DNA of 63,168 bases. Source: an uncultured Clostridia bacterium (GTDB lineage: Bacteria > Bacillota > Clostridia > Lachnospirales > Anaerotignaceae). Positions 26,303 through 34,858 of this stretch are shown here, one piece after another (the stretch's first letter is position 1; the number at the start of each line of letters is the position of its first letter). Made by a program: the position numbers and the translations under genes. Below the pieces are notes generated by a model that saw nothing but the letters and a program-made list of their open reading frames with translations, made no database searches and was not told where the DNA came from. The DNA lies in NCBI GenBank assembly GCA_945868505.1, contig CAMBLO010000013.1:1-63168 (forward strand). Reading direction: 5' to 3'.

Positions 26303-26460
26303 TTTTTTGAGAAAAGGGGGAAATGGGAACGATCCAATCCCCTATTTTTATAAGGAAAATCAATTCTATTGATGGCTTTTTTAAACGGAAATATTTCCTT
26401 ATTCCAATTCCTGTGATATACTTAACCCAAAATAAATTCTAAAGAAAAGGGATGGTAGAA

Positions 26461-27447
26461 ATGACAGATAAAATCAGAATCGGCATTTTAGGATATGGTA
26501 ACCTGGGCAAGGGCGTGGAACTGGCAGTGCGGCAGAACCCCGATATGGAGCTGGCTGCATTCTTCACAAGAAGAGACCCCAAAAGCCTGAAAACACAGAG
26601 CCCTGAAGTGCCTGTATATAACATCAAGGATGCTGTGAGCAAAAAAGACGACATCGATGTCATGATTCTTTGCGGCGGCAGTGCCACAGACCTGCCCGTG
26701 CAGAGCCCTGAATATGCAAAATATTTCAATATCGTAGACAGCTTCGATACTCATGCGAAGATTCCTGAACATTTCGCCAATGTAGACGCCGGTGCAAAAG
26801 AAGGCGGCCATGTGGCATTCATTTCTGTTGGCTGGGACCCCGGTATGTTCAGTATGCAGAGACTGCTGGGCAACTGCATCCTGCCCGAAGGCAAGGATTA
26901 TACCTTCTGGGGCAGAGGCGTCAGCCAAGGCCATTCCGATGCCATCAGAAGAATTGAAGGGGTAAAAGACGGCAAGCAGTACACAGTACCTGTGGAGGCT
27001 GCTTTGGAAAAAGTCAGAGCTGGGGAAAATCCTGAACTGACAACCAGAGAAAAACACACAAGAGAATGCTATGTGGTGGCGGAAGAAGGGGCAGATTTGG
27101 CAAGAATCGAAAACGAGATCAAGACGATGCCCAACTACTTTGCCGATTACGATACAACAGTTCACTTCATTTCTCAGGAAGAACTGGACCGTGACCACAA
27201 GGGTATTCCTCACGGTGGTTTTGTCATCAGAACAGGCAAAACAGGCGCAGATACCAAGCAGAGAATCGAATATTCCCTGACACTGGGCTCCAACCCTGAA
27301 TTTACTTCCAGCGTCATTGTGGCTTATGCAAGAGCGGCGTACAAAATGGCGAAGGAAGGCATGACCGGGGCGAAAACCGTATTCGATGTAGCGCCTGCAT
27401 ACCTGTCTCCTCTGTCCGGAGAGGAACTGAGAAAGCATCTGCTGTAA
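26461..27447 (+). CDS. ddh: meso-Diaminopimelate D-dehydrogenase
   Basis: A 328-residue NADP-dependent enzyme that makes meso-diaminopimelate directly from tetrahydrodipicolinate, a shortcut in lysine and peptidoglycan synthesis. The N-terminal Rossmann motif is GILGYGNLGKGVE (about 9-21). Family blocks include FFTRRDP, CGGSATDLP, VGWDPGMFS and WGRGVSQGHSDA. Length is normal. I chose the second ATG (26461) because AAGGGATGG sits at a good distance. A weak TTTCCT...TATACT promoter with 17-bp spacing lies upstream. Confidence 0.95.
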   Translation: MTDKIRIGILGYGNLGKGVELAVRQNPDMELAAFFTRRDPKSLKTQSPEVPVYNIKDAVSKKDDIDVMILCGGSATDLPVQSPEYAKYFNIVDSFDTHAKIPEHFANVDAGAKEGGHVAFISVGWDPGMFSMQRLLGNCILPEGKDYTFWGRGVSQGHSDAIRRIEGVKDGKQYTVPVEAALEKVRAGENPELTTREKHTRECYVVAEEGADLARIENEIKTMPNYFADYDTTVHFISQEELDRDHKGIPHGGFVIRTGKTGADTKQRIEYSLTLGSNPEFTSSVIVAYARAAYKMAKEGMTGAKTVFDVAPAYLSPLSGEELRKHLL

Positions 27448-27471
27448 TTTCATAAGATTTTTTTAAGGATG

Positions 27472-27497
27472 TCTGAAAGGGCATCCTTTTTCTTTTT
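27472..27497 (+). terminator. Terminator of ddh
   Basis: AAGGATG pairs with CATCCTT around TCTGAAAGGG, followed by TTTCTTTTT. Confidence 0.8.
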
Positions 27498-27533
27498 ATT
27501 ATGGTATAGTGGAAAAAAAGGAGGAATGAGAGC

Positions 27534-27914
27534 ATGAAAAGACTGGGATGTTTGCTTTGTTTGGTATTGGGATTGACAGGTTGTGCAAAAAATGAATTTG
27601 ACATTGGAATCGCCGTTCCCGCAGGCAGTGAAAGTATGGTGGTCTATGCGGATGAGCAAATTTCCCCTACGAAAAGCAGCTTCACCGTTTCCGCAGGAGA
27701 AGGATTGGGGGATACGGCGGTCTATTTAAAGCCGGTGGAGGTGCAGGAGGAAAATGCCTATGATGAAGGAACATACCTGACACCGGGAGTGCCTGTAAAA
27801 ATAGAAGCGGAAAAGGGCGGCTGGTTCCGCATTGGCGTTTCCGTACAGAACCCCACGGAGGAGGATATGGAGGTCTTTCTGCATGTGGAGGGCATAGAGC
27901 TACGGATAGAATAA
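27534..27914 (+). CDS. Small lipoprotein of unknown function
   Basis: A 126-residue protein with a short signal peptide ending in the lipobox LTGC (Cys17), so it should be lipid-anchored outside the membrane. The mature part is acidic and strand-rich, with a repeated V-x-V pattern (VPVKIEAEKGGWFRIGVSV). It could form a small beta-sandwich. I do not recognise a family. AAGGAGG precedes the ATG. It is followed after 12 bases by a second lipoprotein gene, forming a two-gene operon. Confidence 0.78.
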   Translation: MKRLGCLLCLVLGLTGCAKNEFDIGIAVPAGSESMVVYADEQISPTKSSFTVSAGEGLGDTAVYLKPVEVQEENAYDEGTYLTPGVPVKIEAEKGGWFRIGVSVQNPTEEDMEVFLHVEGIELRIE

Positions 27915-27926
27915 GGGGGGAGATAA

Positions 27927-28463
27927 ATGAAAAAATGGCTCTGTTGGAGTGTATTGTGCTGTCTGCTGTTGGGATTATGTGGCTGTGCATTGGAGAGAAT
28001 ACCGGAATTGCCGGAAGAAAAGGTTTTTGATACGGTGGAGGAAGGCATTGCATATTATCAGGATGAGGATGAGGAAATTCTGTGGCAGGATAAGGTATAC
28101 TGTACGGATATTGCAATTTTATATTCCTCTGCGCAGAATTCTATTTCCGCATTGGCATTTGCGGAACAGCCGAATGGCGGTTATGCGGAAAAATGGAGTC
28201 TTATATCCTATGGTTCCGGTGTGACACTTTCGTTGGATGCGCCTTGGGAAAACGAGGTAGATGTGACAAATCATGCGACAAATCGTGCGACAAATCCCTA
28301 TTACGAGATTTCCTATGCTATTTTTGATACACCTCCGACGGAAGAAGAACTGGCGGAAAGTGGTTTTCAGGAATATATCGAACGAGACGGCAAGTATTTC
28401 GCTGTAAAGCTGGAAAGATATGAGATGCAGCCGATTTCAACAAATGAAATTCATATAAAATAA
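27927..28463 (+). CDS. Lipoprotein of unknown function
   Basis: A 178-residue protein whose signal peptide ends in the lipobox LCGC (about Cys20). The mature domain has no family I recognise. A short in-frame DNA microrepeat, three near-copies of a GCGACAAAT-type unit at about 28270-28296, gives the peptide VTNHATNRATN. This could vary in copy number between strains. AAGGGGGAG lies before the ATG. It is probably co-expressed with the preceding lipoprotein and shares the terminator with rpsR. Confidence 0.78.
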   Translation: MKKWLCWSVLCCLLLGLCGCALERIPELPEEKVFDTVEEGIAYYQDEDEEILWQDKVYCTDIAILYSSAQNSISALAFAEQPNGGYAEKWSLISYGSGVTLSLDAPWENEVDVTNHATNRATNPYYEISYAIFDTPPTEEELAESGFQEYIERDGKYFAVKLERYEMQPISTNEIHIK

Positions 28464-28492
28464 AAAAGGACGGTGAAAACCGTCCTTTCAAG
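28464..28492. terminator. Shared terminator between a lipoprotein gene and rpsR
   Basis: AAAGGACGGT pairs with ACCGTCCTTT around GAAA. The minus-strand side is followed by TTTTTTATTTT, so it mainly ends the rpsF-ssb-rpsR transcript. Confidence 0.85.
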
Positions 28493-28501
28493 TATCTCGA
28501 A

Positions 28502-28729
28502 TTAGTCCTGTGTGTAGGGCATCAGGGATACGTGTCTTGCTCTCTTGATTGCTGTTGTCAGCGCTCTCTGGTGTTTTGCACAGTTGCCTGTGATTCTTCT
28601 GGGAAGGATTTTGCCTCTTTCGGAAACATATCTTCTCAGTTTGCTGATATCTTTGTAATCAACTGTTGTTACTTTATCTGCACAGCACTGGCAAACGCGT
28701 TTTTTTCTGCGACCACGTTTTTTAATCAT
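28502..28729 (-). CDS. rpsR: 30S ribosomal protein S18
   Basis: A 75-residue small-subunit protein that binds 16S rRNA together with S6. It has [22 protein letters not shown] conserved text (here [18 protein letters not shown]) and [10 protein letters not shown]. The N-terminal CQCC suggests a zinc-binding (C+) paralogue form. It is third in the standard rpsF-ssb-rpsR operon and ends at a strong terminator. Confidence 0.97.
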   Translation of the reverse strand: MIKKRGRRKKRVCQCCADKVTTVDYKDISKLRRYVSERGKILPRRITGNCAKHQRALTTAIKRARHVSLMPYTQD

Positions 28730-28755
28730 GATTCTTAGTCCTCCTTGTTAGAATG

Positions 28756-29193
28756 TTAGAAGGGGAGATCATCATCTTCGATGCTTTCATCAATGGGATA
28801 GAAGCCATCGGAAGGGGCTGTCTGTTTGGGAGCGGGTGCAGCGGGTGCCGCATCTCTGTGGCTTTCGAAGGAAGCCTTGCTTTCCGCAAAGTACTGTTCT
28901 TCGACAACTACGTCTGTGCTCCAGCGTTTTTTGCCCTCATTATCATCCCAGCTTCTTACCTGAAGCCGACCGACAATGCTGACCATCTGACCTTTTTTGA
29001 AGTATTTTTCCGCAAATTCGCCTGCTTTACCGAATGCAACGCATCCGATGAAGTCAGCGTCCTGCTCGCCTTGGCGTTTGAAACGGCGGTTTACCGCCAA
29101 AGTGTATCTGGCAACGGCTAAGGGTTCATTGCCCTGGGAATATCTTACCTCGGGGTCCCTTGTCAGTCGTCCCATCAAAATCACTTTGTTCAT
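28756..29193 (-). CDS. ssb: Single-stranded DNA-binding protein
   Basis: A 145-residue OB-fold protein that coats ssDNA as a tetramer during replication and repair. The N-terminus MNKVILMGRLTRDPEVRY and the WDDNEGKKRW loop are typical. An Ala/Pro-rich linker leads to the acidic interaction tail ending DDDLPF. It sits between rpsF and rpsR as in most Bacillota. Confidence 0.97.
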   Translation of the reverse strand: MNKVILMGRLTRDPEVRYSQGNEPLAVARYTLAVNRRFKRQGEQDADFIGCVAFGKAGEFAEKYFKKGQMVSIVGRLQVRSWDDNEGKKRWSTDVVVEEQYFAESKASFESHRDAAPAAPAPKQTAPSDGFYPIDESIEDDDLPF

Positions 29194-29210
29194 CAGAGTT
29201 ACCCCCTTGA

Positions 29211-29498
29211 TTAAACATCCTTACGGATGATCAGGTAACGCAGAACGTTTTCCATAATACGCATACGAGCTTCGATTTCTGCGGGTGCAGCAGCGGGTGC
29301 TTCGAATGTTGTGAAGCTGTAGAAACCTTCGTTTACTTTCTGGATTTCGTAAGCGAGTTTTCTTTTGCCCCAGTCATCAACCTTTTCGATTTTTGCACCG
29401 AATCTTTCCAGTGTAGCCTGTACTTTTGCTACTTCTGCTGCTCTGCCTTCTTCGTCCAGTGCGGGACTCAAAACCAGCGCCAATTCGTATTTGTTCAT
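29211..29498 (-). CDS. rpsF: 30S ribosomal protein S6
   Basis: A 95-residue small-subunit protein pairing with S18. It has the typical MNKYELALVLSP start, KVDDWGKRKLAYEI and the C-terminal RYLIIRKD. AAGGAGG lies nine bases before the ATG at 29498. It is first in the rpsF-ssb-rpsR operon. Confidence 0.97.
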   Translation of the reverse strand: MNKYELALVLSPALDEEGRAAEVAKVQATLERFGAKIEKVDDWGKRKLAYEIQKVNEGFYSFTTFEAPAAAPAEIEARMRIMENVLRYLIIRKDV

Positions 29499-29529
29499 GT
29501 GGGTTACACCTCCTTTTGGACTTATGGCC

Positions 29530-29626
29530 CTCCTCTCTCGGGGGAGAGCAAGGATTTTATCTACTGGTGTCAACTGCATATTGCAGGACACTAAAAGAGA
29601 TTATCATAAAAAGCCTTGATTTGCAA
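29530..29626 (-). promoter_or_regulatory. Promoter and hairpin leader of rpsF-ssb-rpsR
   Basis: Minus strand TTGCAA (29621-29626), 17-bp spacer, TAATCT (29598-29603). The leader then folds into GTGTC/GACAC with inner CTGCA/TGCAG (29567-29591) and a CTCTC/GAGAG hairpin (29535-29548). In many bacteria the S6:S18 complex binds such a leader to repress its own synthesis. I could not confirm the exact binding motif. Confidence 0.55.
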
Positions 29627-29692
29627 GGATTTTTTGCGGTTTCTGGAAAAATTTTTTCGGGGCGGAAGTCTGTTTTTTCAAGACGGACAGAA

Positions 29693-30145
29693 TCAGTCCT
29701 CATCATCCTCATCAAAGGATTCTTCCAGTTTTTTGGCTCTTTTTGCCTCCATACGGATGAAAATGCGTTGTACTACAAGGAACAGAACCGCATAGACTGC
29801 CATGGTCAGCAGGGCGGAAAGGCTTCTGGCTTCGGCGGAGGCTTGGGCGTTGCCCATAAAGATAAGGGTGCCGATGAGCAGCACCGCCAGCAGGACGGGA
29901 AGGACACGTTTGCGGCTGTCTTTGCCTGTTCCCAGCACCACACCCATTTGTCTGGTGCGTACCATCTGATAGAGAGGGGCGAAAATCATAATGATATATT
30001 CTGTCATGCACTGCTTCAAATCCATGTGGAAATACAGGGCTTTTACGCAAAAAGAGATAATAACGATATATAGCATAATCCGCATCAGCTCGGAATAAAT
30101 CTGATTTTTGGCTTGCAGGGTTCTTTCGTCTTGGATTTGATTCAT
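29693..30145 (-). CDS. Membrane protein of unknown function next to an XRE regulator
   Basis: A 150-residue protein with four hydrophobic segments (about 22-42, 47-62, 83-100, 108-128) and a highly charged C-terminus (ESFDEDDED). It resembles the small integral membrane proteins often encoded with Cro/C1-type regulators in Clostridia (DUF6773-like, by recollection). The 37-nt gap to the upstream XRE gene and the shared direction indicate an operon, so the regulator probably controls it. Function unknown. Confidence 0.72.
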   Translation of the reverse strand: MNQIQDERTLQAKNQIYSELMRIMLYIVIISFCVKALYFHMDLKQCMTEYIIMIFAPLYQMVRTRQMGVVLGTGKDSRKRVLPVLLAVLLIGTLIFMGNAQASAEARSLSALLTMAVYAVLFLVVQRIFIRMEAKRAKKLEESFDEDDED

Positions 30146-30182
30146 AAAAACTTCCTCCTTTTCATTTTTGTAACGAATCGTG

Positions 30183-30377
30183 TTATTCCTCCCAGAATAA
30201 TTCGTCCAGCGTTTTGTCCAGTGCCTTGCAGATGGCGATGCACAGGTTCAGGGTGGGGTTATATTTTCCCGCCTCAATCATGCCGATGGTCTGGCGGGTG
30301 ACGCCGATGGCTTGGGCAAGCTGTTCTTGGGAGAGGTCTTTTGCCGCACGGGCGGCTTTTAATTTCAAATTTTTCAA
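30183..30377 (-). CDS. XRE-family (Cro/C1-type) transcriptional regulator
   Basis: A 64-residue protein consisting of one helix-turn-helix (LSQEQLAQAIGVTRQTIGMIEAG, about 15-37) and the family tail LDKTLDELFWEE. Such short regulators usually control the membrane protein beside them. The start appears to be TTG at 30377, preceded by GGAAGTG. No in-frame ATG or GTG lies nearby. A strong promoter is present, suggesting autoregulation. Confidence 0.88.
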   Translation of the reverse strand: MKNLKLKAARAAKDLSQEQLAQAIGVTRQTIGMIEAGKYNPTLNLCIAICKALDKTLDELFWEE

Positions 30378-30448
30378 ATCATCACTTCCAATCAGTGTTT
30401 TTCGGATATCCTTAGAAGGGCTTTCCGGAGAACCCTCCTGATACTCTA

Positions 30449-30477
30449 TTTATACAACATATTTTTCTTAATGTCAA
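30449..30477 (-). promoter_or_regulatory. Promoter of the XRE regulator operon
   Basis: Minus strand TTGACA (30472-30477), 17-bp spacer, TATAAA (30449-30454). It is followed by a GGGTTCTCC/GGAAAGCCC inverted repeat (about 30414-30436) in the leader that could be an operator. Confidence 0.85.
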
Positions 30478-30555
30478 TTATATTTTGTATTTAAAATAAA
30501 ATAATTTGCAAATTGGGAAATAAAAAAGGCGGATTGCTTTGTCCGCCCAAGGGAT

Positions 30556-31038
30556 TTATTTTTTCAGTTCCATGGAATAATCGTTCCAGTGAGGGTCTTT
30601 TTCCTCAAAATATTCCGCCACGCGGAACCCCACCTTTTCATAACAGCGAATGGCACTCAGATTAAAGCAGAATACCCGCAGGGAAAGGGATATCAGCCCC
30701 ATTTCTTCGAAGGCGATACGGCAAAGGGCTTTCAATGCTTCTGTGCCATGACCCTTGCCTCTGGCTTCTTCTGCAAAAAGCACACGGCAGATGCGGCCTG
30801 TTTTTGCGGATTCATCGATATCGCAAAGCTCTACTGTGCCGATGGGGATTTCGTTTTCAAAAATCATAAAAATGGTTACACCCTCTTTTTCTGCCTGACG
30901 GGAAAGCTGTCCCTCGGTCAGGGGATGCTGATAGGCGGTGAAGCCTGCCCATTGGAAAAGATAAGCTTCGTCCTTGCCGGCGTTCCAGCGGAGGATGGCG
31001 GCGTAGTCTGTTTTGGTTGCGGGTCTGATGGTTAGCAT
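30556..31038 (-). CDS. GNAT family N-acetyltransferase (RimJ/RimL-like)
   Basis: A 160-residue acetyltransferase of the RimJ/RimL-type subgroup. It has RICRVLFAEEARGKGHGTEAL (about 81-101) for acetyl-CoA and the terminal LRVFCFNLSAIRCYEKVGF, whose NxxAIxxYEKxGF pattern is diagnostic. The target is unknown. GGAGGG precedes the ATG. Monocistronic. Confidence 0.9.
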   Translation of the reverse strand: MLTIRPATKTDYAAILRWNAGKDEAYLFQWAGFTAYQHPLTEGQLSRQAEKEGVTIFMIFENEIPIGTVELCDIDESAKTGRICRVLFAEEARGKGHGTEALKALCRIAFEEMGLISLSLRVFCFNLSAIRCYEKVGFRVAEYFEEKDPHWNDYSMELKK

Positions 31039-31130
31039 AGGGTTTCCCTCCTGTTTTTTTCTGATATAGCATAGTGAATTTTCTTATGTTACAATAAATG
31101 ATAGCACGAAACAGAAAGGGAGGAAACAGA

Positions 31131-32174
31131 ATGCTTCAGAAAATTTACGAAGAACCAAGCATTTTTCAGATAGATGTTCCCCTGCCCGATAACCCTTTGC
31201 GCAACCTGAACTGCTATATCATTCAGGATGGGGGAGAGACCCTCATTATCGATACGGGCTTCAACCGCCCCGAGTGCAAGGAGGCATTGTTGGCGGGGCT
31301 GGAAGAATTGAATGCCGACTGGAACAAAACCAACCTGTTCCTGACCCACCTCCATTCCGACCATACGGGGCTGGCACCCACCATTATGGAGGACAAACCG
31401 GGAAAAATTTACATCGGCGAGAAGGACCACCATATCCTGTGGGAACACATGAAGGGGGAACGCTGGCAGGAAACGGACGAGCTTTTCTATCGGGAGGGCT
31501 TTACCAGAGAACAGCTGGCGGAGCTGCGGATTTCAAACCCTGCCCGTGGATTGGAGCCTACCCGATATTTTGAAGGGGAGCATGTGGCGGATGGGGACAC
31601 CATCAAGGTGGGAAAATGGGAATTTGTCTGTGTTTCCGTTCCCGGCCATACCCCCGGGCAGATGTGCCTTTATTGCCCCGAAAAGAAGCTGATGTTCACG
31701 GCAGACCATATCCTTTTTGATATCACCCCCAATATCACCCATTGGAAGGATGCCGCCGATTCTCTGGGGGATTATCTGAACAGCCTTGTGAAGATTCGCG
31801 GGTTTGAGATGGAAACAGCCTTTCCTGCTCATCGGAAAAATGATATGGATGTTTATGAGAGAATCAGCCAGATTATTGAGCATCATCTGGTGCGGCTGAA
31901 GGAGACGGTGGATGCCTTGGCGAGCCACTCCGAAAGCCATGCAACGGAGGTTGCCGCCCATCTGAAGTGGTCTATGCGGGGCAAGACTTGGGCGGAGTTC
32001 CCCTTGTCCCAGCGGTGGTTTGCCGTGGGGGAGACTATGGCACACTTGGACTATCTGCTGGTGCGGGGCATGGCGGTGAGGAAGGACGAAGGCGAGCGCA
32101 GAGCCTACCGACTGACCCTTTCCGCCGAGGAGTGCAAAAACAGATTAGACGAGCTTTGGAACAATTACAGATAA
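31131..32174 (+). CDS. MBL-fold metallo-hydrolase
   Basis: A 347-residue metallo-beta-lactamase-fold hydrolase. The metal-binding HLHSDH is at residues 73-78, followed by a second His in VPGHTPG and an Asp in TADHILFD. The last about 80 residues (KETVDALASHSESH onwards) look like the winged-helix C-terminal domain of the glyoxalase II/LACTB2 subgroup. The physiological ester or thioester is unknown. AGGGAGG is six bases before the chosen ATG. A full Pal-A element separates it from tex. Confidence 0.92.
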   Translation: MLQKIYEEPSIFQIDVPLPDNPLRNLNCYIIQDGGETLIIDTGFNRPECKEALLAGLEELNADWNKTNLFLTHLHSDHTGLAPTIMEDKPGKIYIGEKDHHILWEHMKGERWQETDELFYREGFTREQLAELRISNPARGLEPTRYFEGEHVADGDTIKVGKWEFVCVSVPGHTPGQMCLYCPEKKLMFTADHILFDITPNITHWKDAADSLGDYLNSLVKIRGFEMETAFPAHRKNDMDVYERISQIIEHHLVRLKETVDALASHSESHATEVAAHLKWSMRGKTWAEFPLSQRWFAVGETMAHLDYLLVRGMAVRKDEGERRAYRLTLSAEECKNRLDELWNNYR

Positions 32175-32321
32175 GACCGTGGGGCTCTGCCCCACCACCC
32201 CGCCAAGGGAGTCACTCCCTTGGAACCCGATATCGCAACAACATGTACATGTTGTCGCAAATGGGGGTACAGGGGAATTATTCCCCTGTTGGGGTTCGGG
32301 GCAAAGCCCCGAGAAAAGGAG
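32175..32321 (+). repeat. Pal-A element, complete five-hairpin copy, upstream of tex
   Basis: Stem 1 GTGGGGC/GCCCCAC (32179-32195), stem 2 CCAAGGGAGT/ACTCCCTTGG (32203-32223), stem 3 ACAACAT/ATGTTGT (32238-32255), stem 4 ACAGGGGAAT/ATTCCCCTGT (32269-32289), stem 5 TCGGGGC/GCCCCGA (32296-32312). The element ends in AAAAGGAG (32314-32321), the ribosome site of tex, seven bases before its ATG. Confidence 0.9.
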
Positions 32322-32327
32322 TATAAA

Positions 32328-34466
32328 ATGGATATATTGAAGAAATTGCAGGAAGAATTTGAGATAAAGGCTAGCCAGGTGGAAAATACCGTGAAACTGC
32401 TGGACGAGGGCAATACCGTCCCCTTTATCGCCCGTTACCGTAAGGAAATGACCGGCTCTTTGGATGACCAAATCATCCGCCAGCTTTCCGAGCGCCTGAC
32501 CGCTTTGCGTAACCTGGAGGAAAAGCGGGAACAGGTGAAAACCACCATCGCCGAGCAGGGCAATCTGACCGACGAACTGGCTATGAAACTGGACGCCGCC
32601 GAAACCCAGACGGAAATCGACGACCTCTACCGCCCCTTCCGCCCCAAACGCCGCACCCGTGCGTCTATTGCCAAGGAAAAGGGCTTGCAGCCTCTGGCGG
32701 ATATGATTTGGGGACAAAAACTCATCGGTACCTTGGAGGACTATGCCGCCGCTTTCATTGACAGCGAAAAAGGCGTGGATTCTGTGGAGGATGCCTTGCA
32801 GGGGGCGAAGGATATTCTGGCGGAACAGATTTCCGATGATGCCGACCTGCGGAAAATCCTGCGGGAGGATACGGTGAAATACGGCGTTCTTTTGTCCAAG
32901 AAAACCAAGGACGAGCCTTCCGTCTATGAAATGTATTACGATTACAGTGAGCCCTTGAAAAAAGCGGCGGGACACCGTATTTTGGCGGTGAACCGTGGGG
33001 AAAAAGAAGGCTTCCTTTCCGTGAAGATTGAAGGAGAGGAGGAAAAGCTGCTGCAGCGGATGGAACGGAAAATCATCCGCAAAAACAGCGATACGACAGA
33101 GCTTTTGCGGGAGGTTATCGCGGATAGCTATAAGCGGCTGATTGCGCCCTCCTTGGAACGGGAAATCCGCAACGATTTGACGGAAAAAGCCGAGGAATCC
33201 GCCATTGGCGTCTTTCGGGAAAATTTGAAGCAGTTGTTGTTGCAGCCGCCCATCAGCGGCAAGGTGGTGCTGGCTTTGGACCCTGCCTATCGTACCGGCT
33301 GCAAAATCGCTGTCATTGATGCTACAGGCAAGCCCTTGGAAACGGCGGTAGTCTACCCCACACCGCCCCAGAATAAGACTGCCGAAGCGGAGAAAAAGCT
33401 GCTGGGCTTGATTGAGAAATACGGCGTTGACCTGATTTCCATCGGCAACGGCACCGCATCCAGAGAATCGGAGCTTTTCGTGGCGGAAATGCTGAAAAAG
33501 ACCAAACGGAAGGTGCAATATATCATCGCCAACGAAGCGGGGGCATCCGTCTATTCCGCATCCAAGCTGGGGGCGGAGGAATTCCCCGAATATGATGTTT
33601 CCCTGCGGAGTGCCGTTTCCATCGGCAGACGGATCCAAGACCCCTTGGCGGAGCTGGTGAAAATCGACCCCAAATCCATCGGTGTGGGACAATATCAGCA
33701 TGATATGAACCAGAAGCGACTGGGGGAGGCCCTTGGCGGCGTGGTGGAGGACTGCGTCAACAGCGTTGGCGTAGACCTGAATACGGCAAGCCCTGCGTTG
33801 CTGTCCTATGTGGCAGGCATCAACGGCACCGTGGCGAAGAATATCCTGAAATACCGAGAGGAACACGGCAAATTCTCCGCCAGAAAGGAACTTTTAAAGG
33901 TACCGAAGCTGGGGCCCAAGGCTTATGAGCAGTGTGCAGGCTTCCTGCGCCTGCCGGAAAGCAGCATGGCGCTGGACAGAACCGGTGTCCACCCCGAAAG
34001 CTACAAGGCGGCGGAAGGCTTGCTGCGGCTTTGCGGCTATACTTTGGAGGATGTGGCGGCGAAAAAGGTCAGCGGCTTGGCGAAGAAAATCAAATCTCTC
34101 GAAAAAACAGCGGCAGAGCTTGGCATCGGCGTGCCCACCTTGGAGGATATCATCCGGGAGCTGGAAAAACCTGGTCGTGACCCCCGTGACGAAGCCCCTG
34201 CCCCTGTTCTGCGCAGCGATGTCCTTTCCATGGAGGATTTGCAGGAGGGCATGGTGCTGACGGGGACGGTGCGGAATGTCATTGACTTTGGTGTATTTGT
34301 GGATATCGGCGTCCATCAGGATGGTCTGGTGCATATCTCCCAAATCTGTGACCGCTTTATCAAGCATCCCTTGGAGGCGGTGAAGCTGGGGGATGTGGTG
34401 CAGGTGAAGGTGCTTTCCGTTGACCTGCAGAAAAAGAGAATTTCCCTAACCATGAAGAATCTTTAA
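32328..34466 (+). CDS. tex: RNA-binding transcriptional accessory protein Tex
   Basis: A 712-residue Tex protein. The N-terminal helical domain with GNTVPFIARYRKE (about 25-37) is followed by the YqgF-like RNase H fold (LALDPAYRTGCKIAVID near 312-328), helix-hairpin-helix repeats (near 480-560) and a C-terminal S1 domain (about 633-710, GTVRNVIDFGVFVDIG). Tex binds nucleic acids and is implicated in transcription and toxin expression; its exact role is unsettled. The ATG at 32328 follows AAAAGGAG supplied by the Pal-A element. Longer in-frame extension through that element is implausible. Confidence 0.96.
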   Translation: MDILKKLQEEFEIKASQVENTVKLLDEGNTVPFIARYRKEMTGSLDDQIIRQLSERLTALRNLEEKREQVKTTIAEQGNLTDELAMKLDAAETQTEIDDLYRPFRPKRRTRASIAKEKGLQPLADMIWGQKLIGTLEDYAAAFIDSEKGVDSVEDALQGAKDILAEQISDDADLRKILREDTVKYGVLLSKKTKDEPSVYEMYYDYSEPLKKAAGHRILAVNRGEKEGFLSVKIEGEEEKLLQRMERKIIRKNSDTTELLREVIADSYKRLIAPSLEREIRNDLTEKAEESAIGVFRENLKQLLLQPPISGKVVLALDPAYRTGCKIAVIDATGKPLETAVVYPTPPQNKTAEAEKKLLGLIEKYGVDLISIGNGTASRESELFVAEMLKKTKRKVQYIIANEAGASVYSASKLGAEEFPEYDVSLRSAVSIGRRIQDPLAELVKIDPKSIGVGQYQHDMNQKRLGEALGGVVEDCVNSVGVDLNTASPALLSYVAGINGTVAKNILKYREEHGKFSARKELLKVPKLGPKAYEQCAGFLRLPESSMALDRTGVHPESYKAAEGLLRLCGYTLEDVAAKKVSGLAKKIKSLEKTAAELGIGVPTLEDIIRELEKPGRDPRDEAPAPVLRSDVLSMEDLQEGMVLTGTVRNVIDFGVFVDIGVHQDGLVHISQICDRFIKHPLEAVKLGDVVQVKVLSVDLQKKRISLTMKNL

Positions 34467-34481
34467 AACGATCATACAAAA

Positions 34482-34517
34482 TCAGCCCTTCCATTGCCGA
34501 ATGGAGGGGCTTTTTGC
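34482..34517 (+). terminator. Terminator of tex
   Basis: AGCCCTTCCAT pairs with ATGGAGGGGCT around TGCCGA (one G-T pair), followed by TTTTT. Confidence 0.88.
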
Positions 34518-34561
34518 TATGATAAAAAGAAGAATTACTGGAAAAATAGGGGAAGTGCTGT

Positions 34562-34714
34562 ATGGAACCATTTTGGCTGTTTTTGGGCAGGGTGAACGAA
34601 TACGGACAGGTGCCTGTGGGGGAATATGCGAAAGCCCATGGGGGAATGACGTTTTTCATTTGTTTGGCGGTGGGATTTGTCACATATCGGCTGTTCAATG
34701 TTCACAAAAAATGA
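34562..34714 (+). CDS. Small single-pass membrane protein (50 residues)
   Basis: A short frame starting MEPFWLFLGRVNEYGQVP. It has one hydrophobic segment (about 29-41, MTFFICLAVGFVT) and a basic end (YRLFNVHKK). GGGGAAG lies before the ATG and a TATGAT hexamer about 40 bp upstream. The amphipathic start plus one membrane helix is typical of small regulatory membrane proteins. It sits alone between the tex terminator and the c-di-GMP regulator promoter. No family recognised. Confidence 0.5.
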   Translation: MEPFWLFLGRVNEYGQVPVGEYAKAHGGMTFFICLAVGFVTYRLFNVHKK

Positions 34715-34736
34715 GATCGCATGAGAAAGGGACCGG

Positions 34737-34810
34737 TAGACAAAATAGGCAAAAAATGGTACAATAGGTATATTTCGAAGTGTCGAGAAATGTCAAGAAG
34801 TGTCGAGACT
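34737..34810 (+). promoter_or_regulatory. Promoter with three tandem 10-bp operator repeats
   Basis: TAGACA (34737-34742), 17-bp spacer, TACAAT (34760-34765). Just after the expected start point come three direct repeats in exact 10-bp register: TGTCGAGAAA (34781), TGTCAAGAAG (34791), TGTCGAGACT (34801). Repeats on one face of the helix downstream of the start suggest a repressor site. The TGTCGA core recalls a Spo0A box (TGTCGAA) but does not match it exactly. Confidence 0.65.
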
Positions 34811-34858
34811 GGAACGACCGTTCAAGAAGGGACTGGGGAGATAAAGGAGGCTGAAAGG

